Positions 8,030 through 16,938 of a stretch of DNA of 64,000 nt are shown here, piece after piece. The translations under genes and the position numbers were made by a program. The notes beneath the pieces were generated by a model that was not told the DNA's origin, searched no databases, and saw only the letters and a program-made list of their open reading frames with translations. The stretch's first letter is position 1; each line of letters begins with the position of its first letter. Location of the stretch: NCBI RefSeq assembly GCF_049727805.1, contig NZ_JBCNYA010000021.1, positions 1 through 64,000 on the forward strand, given 5' to 3'. This stretch comes from Frateuria_A sp049727805 (lineage in GTDB: Bacteria > Pseudomonadota > Gammaproteobacteria > Xanthomonadales > Rhodanobacteraceae).

Positions 8030-10060
8030 ATGATTCCAAAATACCGAGCCGACATCGACGGCCTGCGAGCGGTGGCTGTCCTCTCAGTGCTGCTCTACCA
8101 CGCGGGAAGCGGATTCTTCAGCGGCGGCTATGTCGGCGTCGACATCTTCTTCGTGATCTCCGGCTACCTGATCACGACCATCATCGTGCGCGAGGTCGAG
8201 GCTGGCGGGTTTTCCATCGCCAGCTTCTACGAGCGGCGTGCGCGAAGGATCCTGCCGGCGCTCGCGGTGGTCGTGCTCGCCACCCTGGTGGCCGGTGCCT
8301 TCCTGCTGACGCCGCATGACCTCGAGGAGCTGGGCGGCAGCGCCGTGGCGACCGCGCTGTTCTCGTCGAACGTGCTGTTCTACCTGACGTCGGGCTATTT
8401 CGATGGTCCGGCCGAGACCAAGCCGCTGCTGCATACCTGGTCGCTGGCGGTGGAGGAGCAGTACTACATCTTCTTCCCGCTGCTGGTGTTGCTGATCGCG
8501 CGCTTCGGCGCGCGCCGTTACCTGCGCTGGCTGCTTGGCCTGGGCCTGCTTTCCTTCCTCGCGTGCGCGTTGGTCACTCGCATAGACGCCTCGGCGGCGT
8601 TCTATCTGATTCCGACGCGCGCCTGGGAGCTGTTCATCGGCAGCGTGCTGTCGCTCAAGGTGGTGCCCGAGCCGACCACCCGCCGTACGCGGGAAGCCGT
8701 CGCGGCGCTCGGCGCTGCTCTGATCGCCTGGGCGATATGCCTGTATACGCCGGACACGGACTTCCCTGGCGTGGCCGCGGCCGTGCCGACGTTGGGCGCG
8801 GCCCTGATCATCCATGCCGGCACCGGCGGCACGCCGACCGTTTCGCGGCTCCTCAGCCTGCGGCCGGTGGTCTTCATCGGCCTGGTGTCCTATTCGCTGT
8901 ACCTGTGGCACTGGCCGGTGATCGTGTTCGTCCGGCTCTACCTGGTCAGGGCGCCGGACGCCGCTGGGCAGGCGTTGATGATCGCGGCCAGTTTCGCCCT
9001 GGCGGTATTGTCGTGGAGATACGTCGAGGCGCCGTTCCGCACCAAGAAGTTGTTCGCGCGCACCACGCCGATGCTGGGTGCGGCAGCCAGTACGCTTGCG
9101 ATCCTGCTGTGCACCGGGCTCGCCTTGTGGATGAGCCGCGGGCTGCCGCAGCGGCCCTTCGCCAGCGCCGTGACCGACGTCGATCCGTCCTGGGACCACT
9201 GGGGCGAGTGCGAAGATGGCCGCGACAGCCGCGCCGGCCTGCATGGTCTCTGCGACCTGGGCGTTTCCCGCGGTGCGGCCAGCTTCATGCTGTGGGGGGA
9301 CTCGCACGCCCGCGCGCTTGCCGCCGGCGTCAACCAGAGCGCCGCCAGGCATGGCCTGCGCGGCAAGTTCATCGCGCGTTCCGCCTGCCCGCCGCTGCTG
9401 GGCGTCGACCGGGCCGGGCGCACCTCGTGCAATGCCTTCAACCAGGCGGTGCTGCGGATGCTGTCGCAGGCGCCGCAGATCAGGACCGTGCTGCTCACCG
9501 CGCGCTGGACGCTGTCGGCCGACGGAACGCGGTACACCAACGAGTCGGGGCATGCGGTGCGACTGGTGGACCTGAAGGCCAAGGGCGACGGGCATCGTTG
9601 CAATGCCGCCATCTTCGAGACCGGTCTGCGGCGCACGATCAGCCAGTTGCAACGGCTGGGCAAGCAGGTCGTGCTGGTCCGCACGATCCCCGAGATCGGC
9701 TACGACGTGCCGGCGGCCTACATGGTCGCGCGGCTCACCGGCCGCGACACCAATGCGCTGGTGTCGCCGACCCTCGGCGCCTATCGCGACCGCACCCGCG
9801 AGGTGACCGTGATCTTCGATCGCCTGTCGCGGCACGGGCGGGTCGCCTTCGTGGACCCGTCGCGCTACCTGTGCGGCACGCACTGCCTGGTCGTGCGCTC
9901 CGGCCACCCCATGTACCGCGACGATGACCATCTCTCCACTTTCGGCTCCGACTACCTCTCGCCGGCGTTCGACGGGGTGTTCGCGAAGCTGTCGCTGGCA
10001 CTGGCCCGAACGCCGGCAAGCGGCGGCGGCATGGCCACCAAACAGGCGGTGCCGCCCTAG
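8030..10060 (+). CDS. Membrane O-acyltransferase (acyltransferase-3) with SGNH domain
   Basis: This 676-residue OafA/YrhL-type acyltransferase acts on cell-surface sugars. The N-terminus YRADIDGLRAVAVLSVLLYH carries the family's conserved RxxDxLR-like segment. It is followed by about ten membrane helices to residue 370, including the VGVDIFFVISGYLIT block. The C-terminal periplasmic SGNH domain has WGDSHAR with nucleophile Ser425 and DDDHLS with His634 as the catalytic base. Such proteins move acetyl groups across the inner membrane onto O-antigen, exopolysaccharide or peptidoglycan. The ATG follows GAGGG almost directly, and the homologous N-terminus supports this start. It stands alone between rsgA's group and maeB. 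Confidence 0.93.
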   Translation: MIPKYRADIDGLRAVAVLSVLLYHAGSGFFSGGYVGVDIFFVISGYLITTIIVREVEAGGFSIASFYERRARRILPALAVVVLATLVAGAFLLTPHDLEELGGSAVATALFSSNVLFYLTSGYFDGPAETKPLLHTWSLAVEEQYYIFFPLLVLLIARFGARRYLRWLLGLGLLSFLACALVTRIDASAAFYLIPTRAWELFIGSVLSLKVVPEPTTRRTREAVAALGAALIAWAICLYTPDTDFPGVAAAVPTLGAALIIHAGTGGTPTVSRLLSLRPVVFIGLVSYSLYLWHWPVIVFVRLYLVRAPDAAGQALMIAASFALAVLSWRYVEAPFRTKKLFARTTPMLGAAASTLAILLCTGLALWMSRGLPQRPFASAVTDVDPSWDHWGECEDGRDSRAGLHGLCDLGVSRGAASFMLWGDSHARALAAGVNQSAARHGLRGKFIARSACPPLLGVDRAGRTSCNAFNQAVLRMLSQAPQIRTVLLTARWTLSADGTRYTNESGHAVRLVDLKAKGDGHRCNAAIFETGLRRTISQLQRLGKQVVLVRTIPEIGYDVPAAYMVARLTGRDTNALVSPTLGAYRDRTREVTVIFDRLSRHGRVAFVDPSRYLCGTHCLVVRSGHPMYRDDDHLSTFGSDYLSPAFDGVFAKLSLALARTPASGGGMATKQAVPP

Positions 10061-10163
10061 CCCGGGGCGGCTCGCGGCGTGCCGCGTGGGGCCCGGTCGC
10101 GGGTTTACCCGCCCGGCTGCGCTACCATGTAAGGCCGCTTCCGCTCGTACAAAGCCGCCACCC

Positions 10164-12482
10164 ATGGCCCATCCCGACGACCTGCGCCACGCCGCGCTCG
10201 AATACCACCGCTGCCCCCGGCCCGGAAAGATCAAGGTCACCGCGACCAAGGCGATGGTGACCCAGCGCGACCTGGCGCTGGCGTATTCGCCGGGCGTGGC
10301 CTATGCCTGCGAGGCGATCGTCGAGAACCCGCACGCCGCCAGCGAGATGACCGCGCGCGGCAACCTGGTGGCGGTGATCACCAACGGCACCGCGGTGCTG
10401 GGCCTGGGCGACATCGGCCCGCTCGCCGGCAAGCCGGTGATGGAAGGCAAGGGCGTGCTGTTCCAGAAGTTCGCCGGCATCGACGTGTTCGACATCGAGT
10501 TGAACGAACGCGACCCGGACAAACTGGTCGACATCATCGCGGCGATGGAGCCGACCTTCGGCGGCATCAACCTGGAGGACATCAAGGCGCCGGAGTGCTT
10601 CATCGTCGAGCGCAAGCTGCGCGAGCGGATGAACATCCCGGTCTTCCACGACGACCAGCACGGCACCGCGATCATCGTCGGCGCCGCCGTGCTCAATGCG
10701 CTGGAAGTGGTCGGCAAGCAGATCGGCGACATCCGGCTGGCCACCACCGGTGCCGGCGCGGCCGGCATCGCCTGCCTGGACATGCTGGTGGCGCTCGGCG
10801 TGAAGCCGGAGAACATCCTGGCGTTCGACCGCGAGGGCGTGATCCACAGCGGCCGCCAGGGCCTGGACCCTGACAAGGCGCGCTACGCGCGCGACACCGA
10901 CAAGCGCACGCTGGCCGACATCGTGGCCGGCGCCGACGTGTTCCTGGGCCTCTCCGCCGGCGGCATCCTCAAGGCCGAGATGGTCGCGACCATGGCCGAG
11001 CGGCCGATCATCCTGGCGCTGGCCAATCCCAACCCGGAGATCCTGCCGGAGGACGCAAGGCGCGTGCGGCCCGACTGCATCGTCGCCACCGGCCGTTCGG
11101 ACTATCCGAACCAGGTCAACAACGCGCTGTGCTTCCCGTACATCTTCCGCGGCGCGCTGGACGTGGGCGCCACCGGCATCAACGAGGCGATGAAACTCGC
11201 CTGCGTGCGCGCGATCGCGGAACTGGCGCGCATGGAAGCCTCCGACCTCGCCGGCGCCTACGGCGGCGAGGTGCCGTCGTTCGGCGCCGAGTACCTGATC
11301 CCGCGCCCGTTCGACCCGCGCCTGCTGGTGATGCTGGCGCCGGCGGTGGCGCAGGCGGCGATGGATTCGGGCGTGGCCGCCCGACCCATCGCGGACATGG
11401 ACGCCTACCGCGAGAAGCTCGGCCAGTTCATCTACCGCACCAGCCTGCTGATGAAGCCGGTGTACGAGCGCGCCCGCTCGGACGTCAAGCGCGTGGTCTA
11501 CGCCGAGGGCGAGGAAGAGACCGTGCTGCGCGCGGTGCAGACGGTGATCGACGAGAAGCTCGCCTTCCCGATCCTGATCGGCCGGCCGGAGGTGATCGCC
11601 CAACGCATCGAGCGCCTCGGCCTGCGCATGCGCGAGGGCGTGGATTTCGAGCTCACCAACATCAACGACGATCCGCGCTTCAACGACTACTGGCAGCAGT
11701 ACCACACGCTGACCGAGCGCCGCGGCGTCACCCCGGCGGCGGCCAAGAACCTCTTGCGCTCGCGGCCCACGCTGATCGCCGCGCTGATGGTCGAGCGCGG
11801 CGAAGCCGACGCGATGATCTGCGGCCTGGTCGGGCGCTACCACAAGAAGCTCGGCTACCTGCGCAGCGTGTTCGGGCTGGATCCGGGCGTGCAGTGCACC
11901 TCGGCGATGACCGGCGTGATCAACGACTTGGGCGCCTGGTTCTTCGTCGATACCCACGTGCAGGTCGATCCCACCGCCGAGCAGATCGCCGAGGCCACCC
12001 TGCAGGCGAGCTACCGCCTGAAGCTGTTCGGCATCGAGCCGAAGGTCGCGCTGCTCTCGCATTCGAACTTTGGCAGCCACGACAACGCCAGCGCGGCGAA
12101 GATGCGCAAGGCCTACCAGCTGATCCGCGAACGCGCACCGCGGCTGGAAGTGGACGGCGAGATGCAGGCCGACACCGCCTGGGACGCCGCGCTGCGCCAG
12201 CGCATCTTTCCCAACAGCACGCTTGCCGGGCGCGCCAACCTGTTCGTGCTGCCCAACCTGGACGCGGCCAACATCGTCTACAACATGGTCAAGGTGATGA
12301 CCGGCGGCGTGGCGATCGGCCCGATCCTGATGGGCGTGGACAAGAGCGCGCACATCCTCACCCCGGCCTCCACCGTGCGCCGCACGGTCAACATGACCGC
12401 GATCGCGGCAGTGGACGCGCAGTTGCGCGGCAGCGGCCGCACCACCGGCGCCGAAGCCTGGCGGAGCATGCGCCAGGGGTAG
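10164..12482 (+). CDS. maeB: NADP-dependent malic enzyme with phosphotransacetylase-like domain
   Basis: This 772-residue MaeB-type malic enzyme decarboxylates malate to pyruvate in the cytoplasm and produces NADPH. The N-terminal malic domain carries the SPGVAYACEAI segment and the catalytic stretch around VFHDDQHGTA. The NAD(P) Rossmann motif TGAGAAGIACL follows near residue 195. From about residue 430 the protein continues as a phosphotransacetylase-like (PTA) domain, which in MaeB proteins senses acetyl-CoA rather than catalysing. E. coli MaeB has 759 residues, so the length is normal. The ATG at 10164 is chosen because the family's N-terminus begins there; the upstream in-frame extension overlaps the previous gene. 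No strong ribosome binding site is visible. Confidence 0.96.
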   Translation: MAHPDDLRHAALEYHRCPRPGKIKVTATKAMVTQRDLALAYSPGVAYACEAIVENPHAASEMTARGNLVAVITNGTAVLGLGDIGPLAGKPVMEGKGVLFQKFAGIDVFDIELNERDPDKLVDIIAAMEPTFGGINLEDIKAPECFIVERKLRERMNIPVFHDDQHGTAIIVGAAVLNALEVVGKQIGDIRLATTGAGAAGIACLDMLVALGVKPENILAFDREGVIHSGRQGLDPDKARYARDTDKRTLADIVAGADVFLGLSAGGILKAEMVATMAERPIILALANPNPEILPEDARRVRPDCIVATGRSDYPNQVNNALCFPYIFRGALDVGATGINEAMKLACVRAIAELARMEASDLAGAYGGEVPSFGAEYLIPRPFDPRLLVMLAPAVAQAAMDSGVAARPIADMDAYREKLGQFIYRTSLLMKPVYERARSDVKRVVYAEGEEETVLRAVQTVIDEKLAFPILIGRPEVIAQRIERLGLRMREGVDFELTNINDDPRFNDYWQQYHTLTERRGVTPAAAKNLLRSRPTLIAALMVERGEADAMICGLVGRYHKKLGYLRSVFGLDPGVQCTSAMTGVINDLGAWFFVDTHVQVDPTAEQIAEATLQASYRLKLFGIEPKVALLSHSNFGSHDNASAAKMRKAYQLIRERAPRLEVDGEMQADTAWDAALRQRIFPNSTLAGRANLFVLPNLDAANIVYNMVKVMTGGVAIGPILMGVDKSAHILTPASTVRRTVNMTAIAAVDAQLRGSGRTTGAEAWRSMRQG

Positions 12483-12820
12483 GCCGGCGCCGCGGGCGGA
12501 CATCAGCGTCTTTTTTGGCTCTGGCGTTCGCGCAGCGCCCGTGCAGCATGGATCCGAGCATCCCCGCCCGGTAGGGCGTATGCTCCGCGTCGCGCGCCCG
12601 GCTTGCGGGGCGGACGCGGGGCGTCCACCCGGAGGATGAAGAGGCCTGGACGAACGCGGATGTTGTCGATCCGTAGCACATGACAAGCACCTGCGGGCGG
12701 CACGGACCCGGCAGGCGCACAGGCGCAGGCGGCGCTGCCGCCGTTGGCGATCCGGCAATGGGAAGGCAGGTAAGCGGCCACGGAGCGGCGTCGGGAACGC
12801 ATCGTTGGGTCGGGTGAACC
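12483..12820. other. Intergenic region without a recognisable gene
   Basis: These 338 bases between maeB and a glycosyltransferase gene contain no convincing reading frame with a ribosome binding site. A run of six T at about 12511-12516 follows a GC-rich stretch but lacks a good stem. TATGCT at about 12588 could be a -10 box for the downstream gene. I see no repeat of the families found elsewhere in the window. Confidence 0.5.
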
Positions 12821-13804
12821 ATGTCTGATACCGCACTGTCCGTCAGCATCCTGCTGCTCTGCTACCGGGATGCGCCCTACATCCGTGCTGCGCTGGAGTC
12901 GGCGCTGGCGCAGACGGTGCCGTGCGAGATCATCGTCTCCAACGACTGTTCCGACGACGGCACCTTCGAGTTGGCGCAGGAGATGGTGGCCAACTACCGC
13001 GGCCCGCACCGCGTCAGCGTGCGCCGCAACGAGCGCAACCTGGGCGTGGCGGCGCACGTCAACGCCACCGTGCCGCTGACCACCGGCAATATCGTCGTGA
13101 TGATGGCGGGCGACGACATCTCCTACCCGCACCGCGTGGCGACCATCCTCGAGGCGTTCCGCAGCCGGCCACGCGCGACCGTGCTCGGCAGCGACTTCGA
13201 CGGCATCGACGAGGACGGCCATGCCCGCGAGGTCTCGTTCCGCCCGCGCCCCGAGGTGTTCGGGCTGGACTACTACATAAGCATCGGCCGCCTGATCGGG
13301 CTGCTGGGCGCCACCCTGGCGTTCCGCCGCGAGGTGTTCGAGCGCTTCGGGCCCCTGCTCGGGCCGATCGAGGACAACGCGTTGAGCCTGCGCGGTGCGC
13401 TGCTCGGCGAATGCCTCAACCTGCGCCAGCCGCTGATCCAGTACCGCCAGCATGCCGAGAGCGTCAGCGCCGGCGTGTTCGCGCGCCACGAGCCGCCGAA
13501 GCTGCGCATGCAGCGCCGCTACGAACGCACCATCCGCTTCTATCGCGGCACCGCCGACGACCTGGAACACTGCCTGGCGCGGCTGCCGGAACTGTCGCCG
13601 CGCCGGCGCGCGCTGGCGCGCGACGTGGTGGCGATGTACCGGATCGAGGCGGACGCGCGCGAGGCGCTGCTGCACAAGGCCCGCCACCACTGGCTCAAAC
13701 CGATCGGCCGCGGCCTGCTGCACCTGGGCCTGCGCCGCAAGAGCGCCGAGCGCGCGCTCAAGCTGTTCGTGCCGCGGCGCTGGTTCGGGCTCTACGGCCG
13801 CTAG
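12821..13804 (+). CDS. Family 2 glycosyltransferase
   Basis: This 327-residue inverting glycosyltransferase has a GT-A fold. The N-terminal strand SVSILLLCYRD is followed by the nucleotide-sugar binding segment IIVSNDCSDDG. The metal-binding acidic motif is GDD in VMMAGDDISYP near residue 95. A second conserved region around FRREVFERFG precedes a basic C-terminal tail (from about 240) without clear membrane helices, which could associate with the membrane. It probably adds a sugar to a surface polysaccharide or other acceptor; donor and acceptor are unknown. The gene stands alone, and the ribosome binding site (GGGTGA) is weak. Confidence 0.88.
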   Translation: MSDTALSVSILLLCYRDAPYIRAALESALAQTVPCEIIVSNDCSDDGTFELAQEMVANYRGPHRVSVRRNERNLGVAAHVNATVPLTTGNIVVMMAGDDISYPHRVATILEAFRSRPRATVLGSDFDGIDEDGHAREVSFRPRPEVFGLDYYISIGRLIGLLGATLAFRREVFERFGPLLGPIEDNALSLRGALLGECLNLRQPLIQYRQHAESVSAGVFARHEPPKLRMQRRYERTIRFYRGTADDLEHCLARLPELSPRRRALARDVVAMYRIEADAREALLHKARHHWLKPIGRGLLHLGLRRKSAERALKLFVPRRWFGLYGR

Positions 13805-13979
13805 GCCCGGGGCGTCGCGCGCCGCGGCTTGCCCCAGCGGGCCGACGACAGCTCACGCCACGCGGCAGGCCGCTCGATCGATCCCTCTTCCGGTGTCCAG
13901 GGCCATCCGCGGCGTGCGCGGCGGAGCTCCGGCCATGCCTGTCGCGGCTGCCGTATGGCGACCCCACCCGCGGCGGGGC

Positions 13980-13985
13980 TAGAAT
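13980..13985 (+). promoter_or_regulatory. Putative -10 box of aceE
   Basis: TAGAAT lies 57 bases before the aceE ATG within GGGGCTAGAATCGGG, in an otherwise GC-rich gap. No convincing -35 hexamer is present 16-18 bases upstream. GGAG stands 8 bases before the ATG. Confidence 0.35.
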
Positions 13986-14042
13986 CGGGAGTCCCCACAC
14001 GTCGAATAGAAAGGCGCCGATGGCGCGCCGCGGAGAAGCTTC

Positions 14043-16760
14043 ATGGATCAGCTCGATGACGTCCTGAATCAGGATCTCGACCCCACCGAAACCCGCGAAT
14101 GGGTCGAATCGCTCAACGCGGTCATCCAGCACGACGGCACCGAGCGCGCGCATTACCTGCTCGAGCGCATGGTCGATTCCACCCGCCGTTCCGGCGGCTA
14201 CCTGCCGTTCGACCCGACCACCGAGTACGTCAACACCATCGCCCCCGCCAACGAGGCCAAGAGCCCGGGCGACGCGGCGATGGAGTGGCGCATCCGCTCG
14301 CTGATCCGCTGGAACGCGATGGCGATGGTGGTGCGCGCCAACCGCAAGCCGGGCGAGCTGGGCGGGCACATCGCGAGTTTCGCCTCGTCGGCCACGCTCT
14401 ACGACGTGGGCTTCAACCATTTCTGGCGCGCGCCCTCGGCCGAGCACCCGGGCGACCTGGTGTTCCATCAGGGCCACTCCAGCCCGGGCATCTACGCCCG
14501 CTCGTTCCTCGAAGGGCGCCTGGCCGAAGACCAGCTCGACCTGTTCCGCATGGAAGTGGTCGGCAAGGGCCGCGCGCTGTCCTCCTACCCGCACCCGTGG
14601 CTGATGCCCGACTACTGGCAGGTACCGACGGTGTCGATGGGCTTAGGTCCCATCCAGGCGATCTACCAGGCGCAGTTCTGGAAGTACCTCGAGCACCGCG
14701 GGCTGATCCCCAAGACCGACCGCAAGATCTGGTGCTTCATGGGCGACGGCGAGTGCGACGAGCCCGAGTCGCTGGGCGCCATCTCGCTGGCCGGCCGCGA
14801 AGGTCTGGACAACCTGGTGTTCGTGATCAACTGCAACCTGCAGCGCCTGGACGGCCCGGTGCGCGGCAACGGCAAGATCATCCAGGAGCTGGAGGGCGTC
14901 TTCCGCGGCGCCGGCTGGAACGCGATCAAGCTGATCTGGGGTTCCTACTGGGATCCGCTCCTGGCGCGCGACAACGACGGCGTGCTGCGCAAGCTGATGA
15001 TGGAAACGCTCGACGGCGAGTACCAGGCCTGCAAGGCCTTCGGCGGCGCCTACACGCGCGAGCATTTCTTCGGCAAGTACCCGCAGACGCGCGAGATGGT
15101 CGCCAACCTGTCCGACGACGACATCTGGCGCCTCAACCGCGGCGGCCATGACCCGCACAAGGTCTACGCGGCCTACCACGCGGCGGTGAACACCAAGGGC
15201 ATGCCCACGGTGATCCTGGCCAAGACGGTCAAGGGCTACGGCATGGGCCTGGGTTCGGGCGAATCGCAGAACCCGACCCACCAGCAGAAGAAGCTCGATA
15301 CCGACTCGATCCGCGCCTTCCGCGACCGCTTCAACATCCCGGTGGCGGACGACAAGCTGGACGAGGTGCCGTACTTCCATCCGGGCAAGGACTCGCCGGA
15401 AGTCGAGTACATGCTCGAGCGCCGCCGCGCGCTGGGCGGCTTCCTGCCGCAGCGCCGGCGCAAGACCGACGTGCAGTTGAAGGCGCCGGATCTGTCGGCC
15501 TTCGCGCAGATCACCGCCGGTACCGGCGAGCGCGAGATCTCCACCACCATGGCGCTGGTGCGCGGCATGAACCTGTTGCTGCGCGACAAGGCGATCGGCC
15601 CGCGCGTGGTGCCGATCGTGGCCGACGAGGCGCGCACCTTCGGCATGGAAGGCATGTTCCGCCAGATCGGCATCTACGCGCCGTTCGGCCAGAAGTACCG
15701 GCCGCAGGATGCCGACCAGCTGCTGTATTACCGCGAGGACCAGAAGGGCCAGGTGCTGCAGCAGGGCATCAGCGAGGCCGGCGGCATGGCCTCGTGGATG
15801 GCCGCGGCCAGCAGCTACTCGATCAGCAACCAGCCGATGCTGCCGTTCTTCATCTACTACTCGATGTTCGGCTTCCAGCGCATCGGCGACCTGGCCTGGG
15901 CCGCCGGCGACATGCGCGCGCGCGGCTTCCTGATCGGCGGCACCTCCGGCCGCACCACGCTCAACGGCGAAGGCCTGCAGCACGAGGACGGCCAGTCGCA
16001 CCTGCTCTCCGGCGCGATCCCGAACGTGAAGTCGTACGACCCGACCTTCTCCTACGAGATCGCGGTCATCCTGCAGGACGGCACCCGCCGCATGCTGCAG
16101 GAGCAGGAGGACGTGTACTACTACATCACCGTGATGAACGAGAACTACGAGCACCCGGAGCTGCCGAAGGGATGCGAGGAAGGCGTCATCAAGGGCATGT
16201 ACCTGTTCCGCGACTCCGGCGTCGGCCAGGGCAACGGCAAGGGCAAGAAGGCCAAGGCCCCGTGCGTGCAACTGCTCGGCTCCGGCACCATCCTGCGCGA
16301 GGTGATCGCGGCGGCCGAGCTGCTGGAGAAGGACTTCGGCGTCGCCGCCGACATCTGGTCGTGCCCGAGCTTCTCGGAACTGCGTCGGGATGGCTTCGAC
16401 GCCGAACGCTGGAACCGCCTGCATCCGGAAGCCGAACAGCGCCTGCCGTACGTGACGCAGCTGCTGCAGGGCCGCTCCGGCCCGGCGATCGCGGCGACCG
16501 ACTACGTGCGCGAGTACGCCGACCAGATCCGCGCCTTCATGCCCGACGGCATGCGTTACGCGGTGCTGGGCACCGACGGCTACGGCCGCTCGGACACCCG
16601 CGCGCACCTGCGCGACTTCTTCGAGGTCGACCGCTACTGGATCGCTCACGCCGCGCTCGCCTCGCTGGCGAAGGACGGCCTGGTCAACGCCAAGGACGTG
16701 GCGCGCGCGATCAAGGAGTACAAGCTCGATCCGGCCAAGCCCAACCCGCTGACGGTCTGA
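14043..16760 (+). CDS. aceE: Pyruvate dehydrogenase E1 component, homodimeric type
   Basis: This is the thiamine-diphosphate enzyme that decarboxylates pyruvate and acetylates the lipoyl groups of the pyruvate dehydrogenase complex. Its 905 residues match the homodimeric AceE class (E. coli 887). The ThDP/Mg motif begins FMGDGECDEPESLGA near residue 230 and ends in VINCNLQRLDG. Other family blocks are FHQGHSSPGIYARSFLEGRL (about 140-160) and the substrate-channel region around GESQNPTHQQKK. Its partners aceF and lpdA lie about 25 kb further on the same strand instead of adjacent. No pdhR-like regulator is next to it. A REP arm follows the stop. Confidence 0.98.
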   Translation: MDQLDDVLNQDLDPTETREWVESLNAVIQHDGTERAHYLLERMVDSTRRSGGYLPFDPTTEYVNTIAPANEAKSPGDAAMEWRIRSLIRWNAMAMVVRANRKPGELGGHIASFASSATLYDVGFNHFWRAPSAEHPGDLVFHQGHSSPGIYARSFLEGRLAEDQLDLFRMEVVGKGRALSSYPHPWLMPDYWQVPTVSMGLGPIQAIYQAQFWKYLEHRGLIPKTDRKIWCFMGDGECDEPESLGAISLAGREGLDNLVFVINCNLQRLDGPVRGNGKIIQELEGVFRGAGWNAIKLIWGSYWDPLLARDNDGVLRKLMMETLDGEYQACKAFGGAYTREHFFGKYPQTREMVANLSDDDIWRLNRGGHDPHKVYAAYHAAVNTKGMPTVILAKTVKGYGMGLGSGESQNPTHQQKKLDTDSIRAFRDRFNIPVADDKLDEVPYFHPGKDSPEVEYMLERRRALGGFLPQRRRKTDVQLKAPDLSAFAQITAGTGEREISTTMALVRGMNLLLRDKAIGPRVVPIVADEARTFGMEGMFRQIGIYAPFGQKYRPQDADQLLYYREDQKGQVLQQGISEAGGMASWMAAASSYSISNQPMLPFFIYYSMFGFQRIGDLAWAAGDMRARGFLIGGTSGRTTLNGEGLQHEDGQSHLLSGAIPNVKSYDPTFSYEIAVILQDGTRRMLQEQEDVYYYITVMNENYEHPELPKGCEEGVIKGMYLFRDSGVGQGNGKGKKAKAPCVQLLGSGTILREVIAAAELLEKDFGVAADIWSCPSFSELRRDGFDAERWNRLHPEAEQRLPYVTQLLQGRSGPAIAATDYVREYADQIRAFMPDGMRYAVLGTDGYGRSDTRAHLRDFFEVDRYWIAHAALASLAKDGLVNAKDVARAIKEYKLDPAKPNPLTV

Positions 16761-16775
16761 CCGCCTCGAACAGCT

Positions 16776-16830
16776 CCCTCTCCCCTGCGGGGAGAGGGTT
16801 GGGGTGAGGGGCCGGGGCTCGCGGAGGCGT
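16776..16830. repeat. REP arm of the CCCTCTCCCC family
   Basis: A perfect hairpin CCCTCTCCCC-TGC-GGGGAGAGGG is followed by TTGGGGTGAGGGGCCGGGG. It sits between the convergent aceE and MFS genes and could act as a bidirectional transcription barrier. Related arms are at 18611-18750, inside aceF (42466-42510) and inside lpdA (44264-44412). Confidence 0.8.
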
Positions 16831-16938
16831 CCCGCAAGAGCGACGGACAACGCGATGTCTCAACGCCAGCAGAACGTTGGAAGAAGCCGCTGCTCGCCCT
16901 GAGCGTAGCGCAGCGGAACCGAAGGGGCCTGCCGACCC

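Noticed and set aside
12505..12520. Rho-independent terminator of maeB
   Set aside because: A six-T run is present but the preceding bases do not form a stable stem directly before it.
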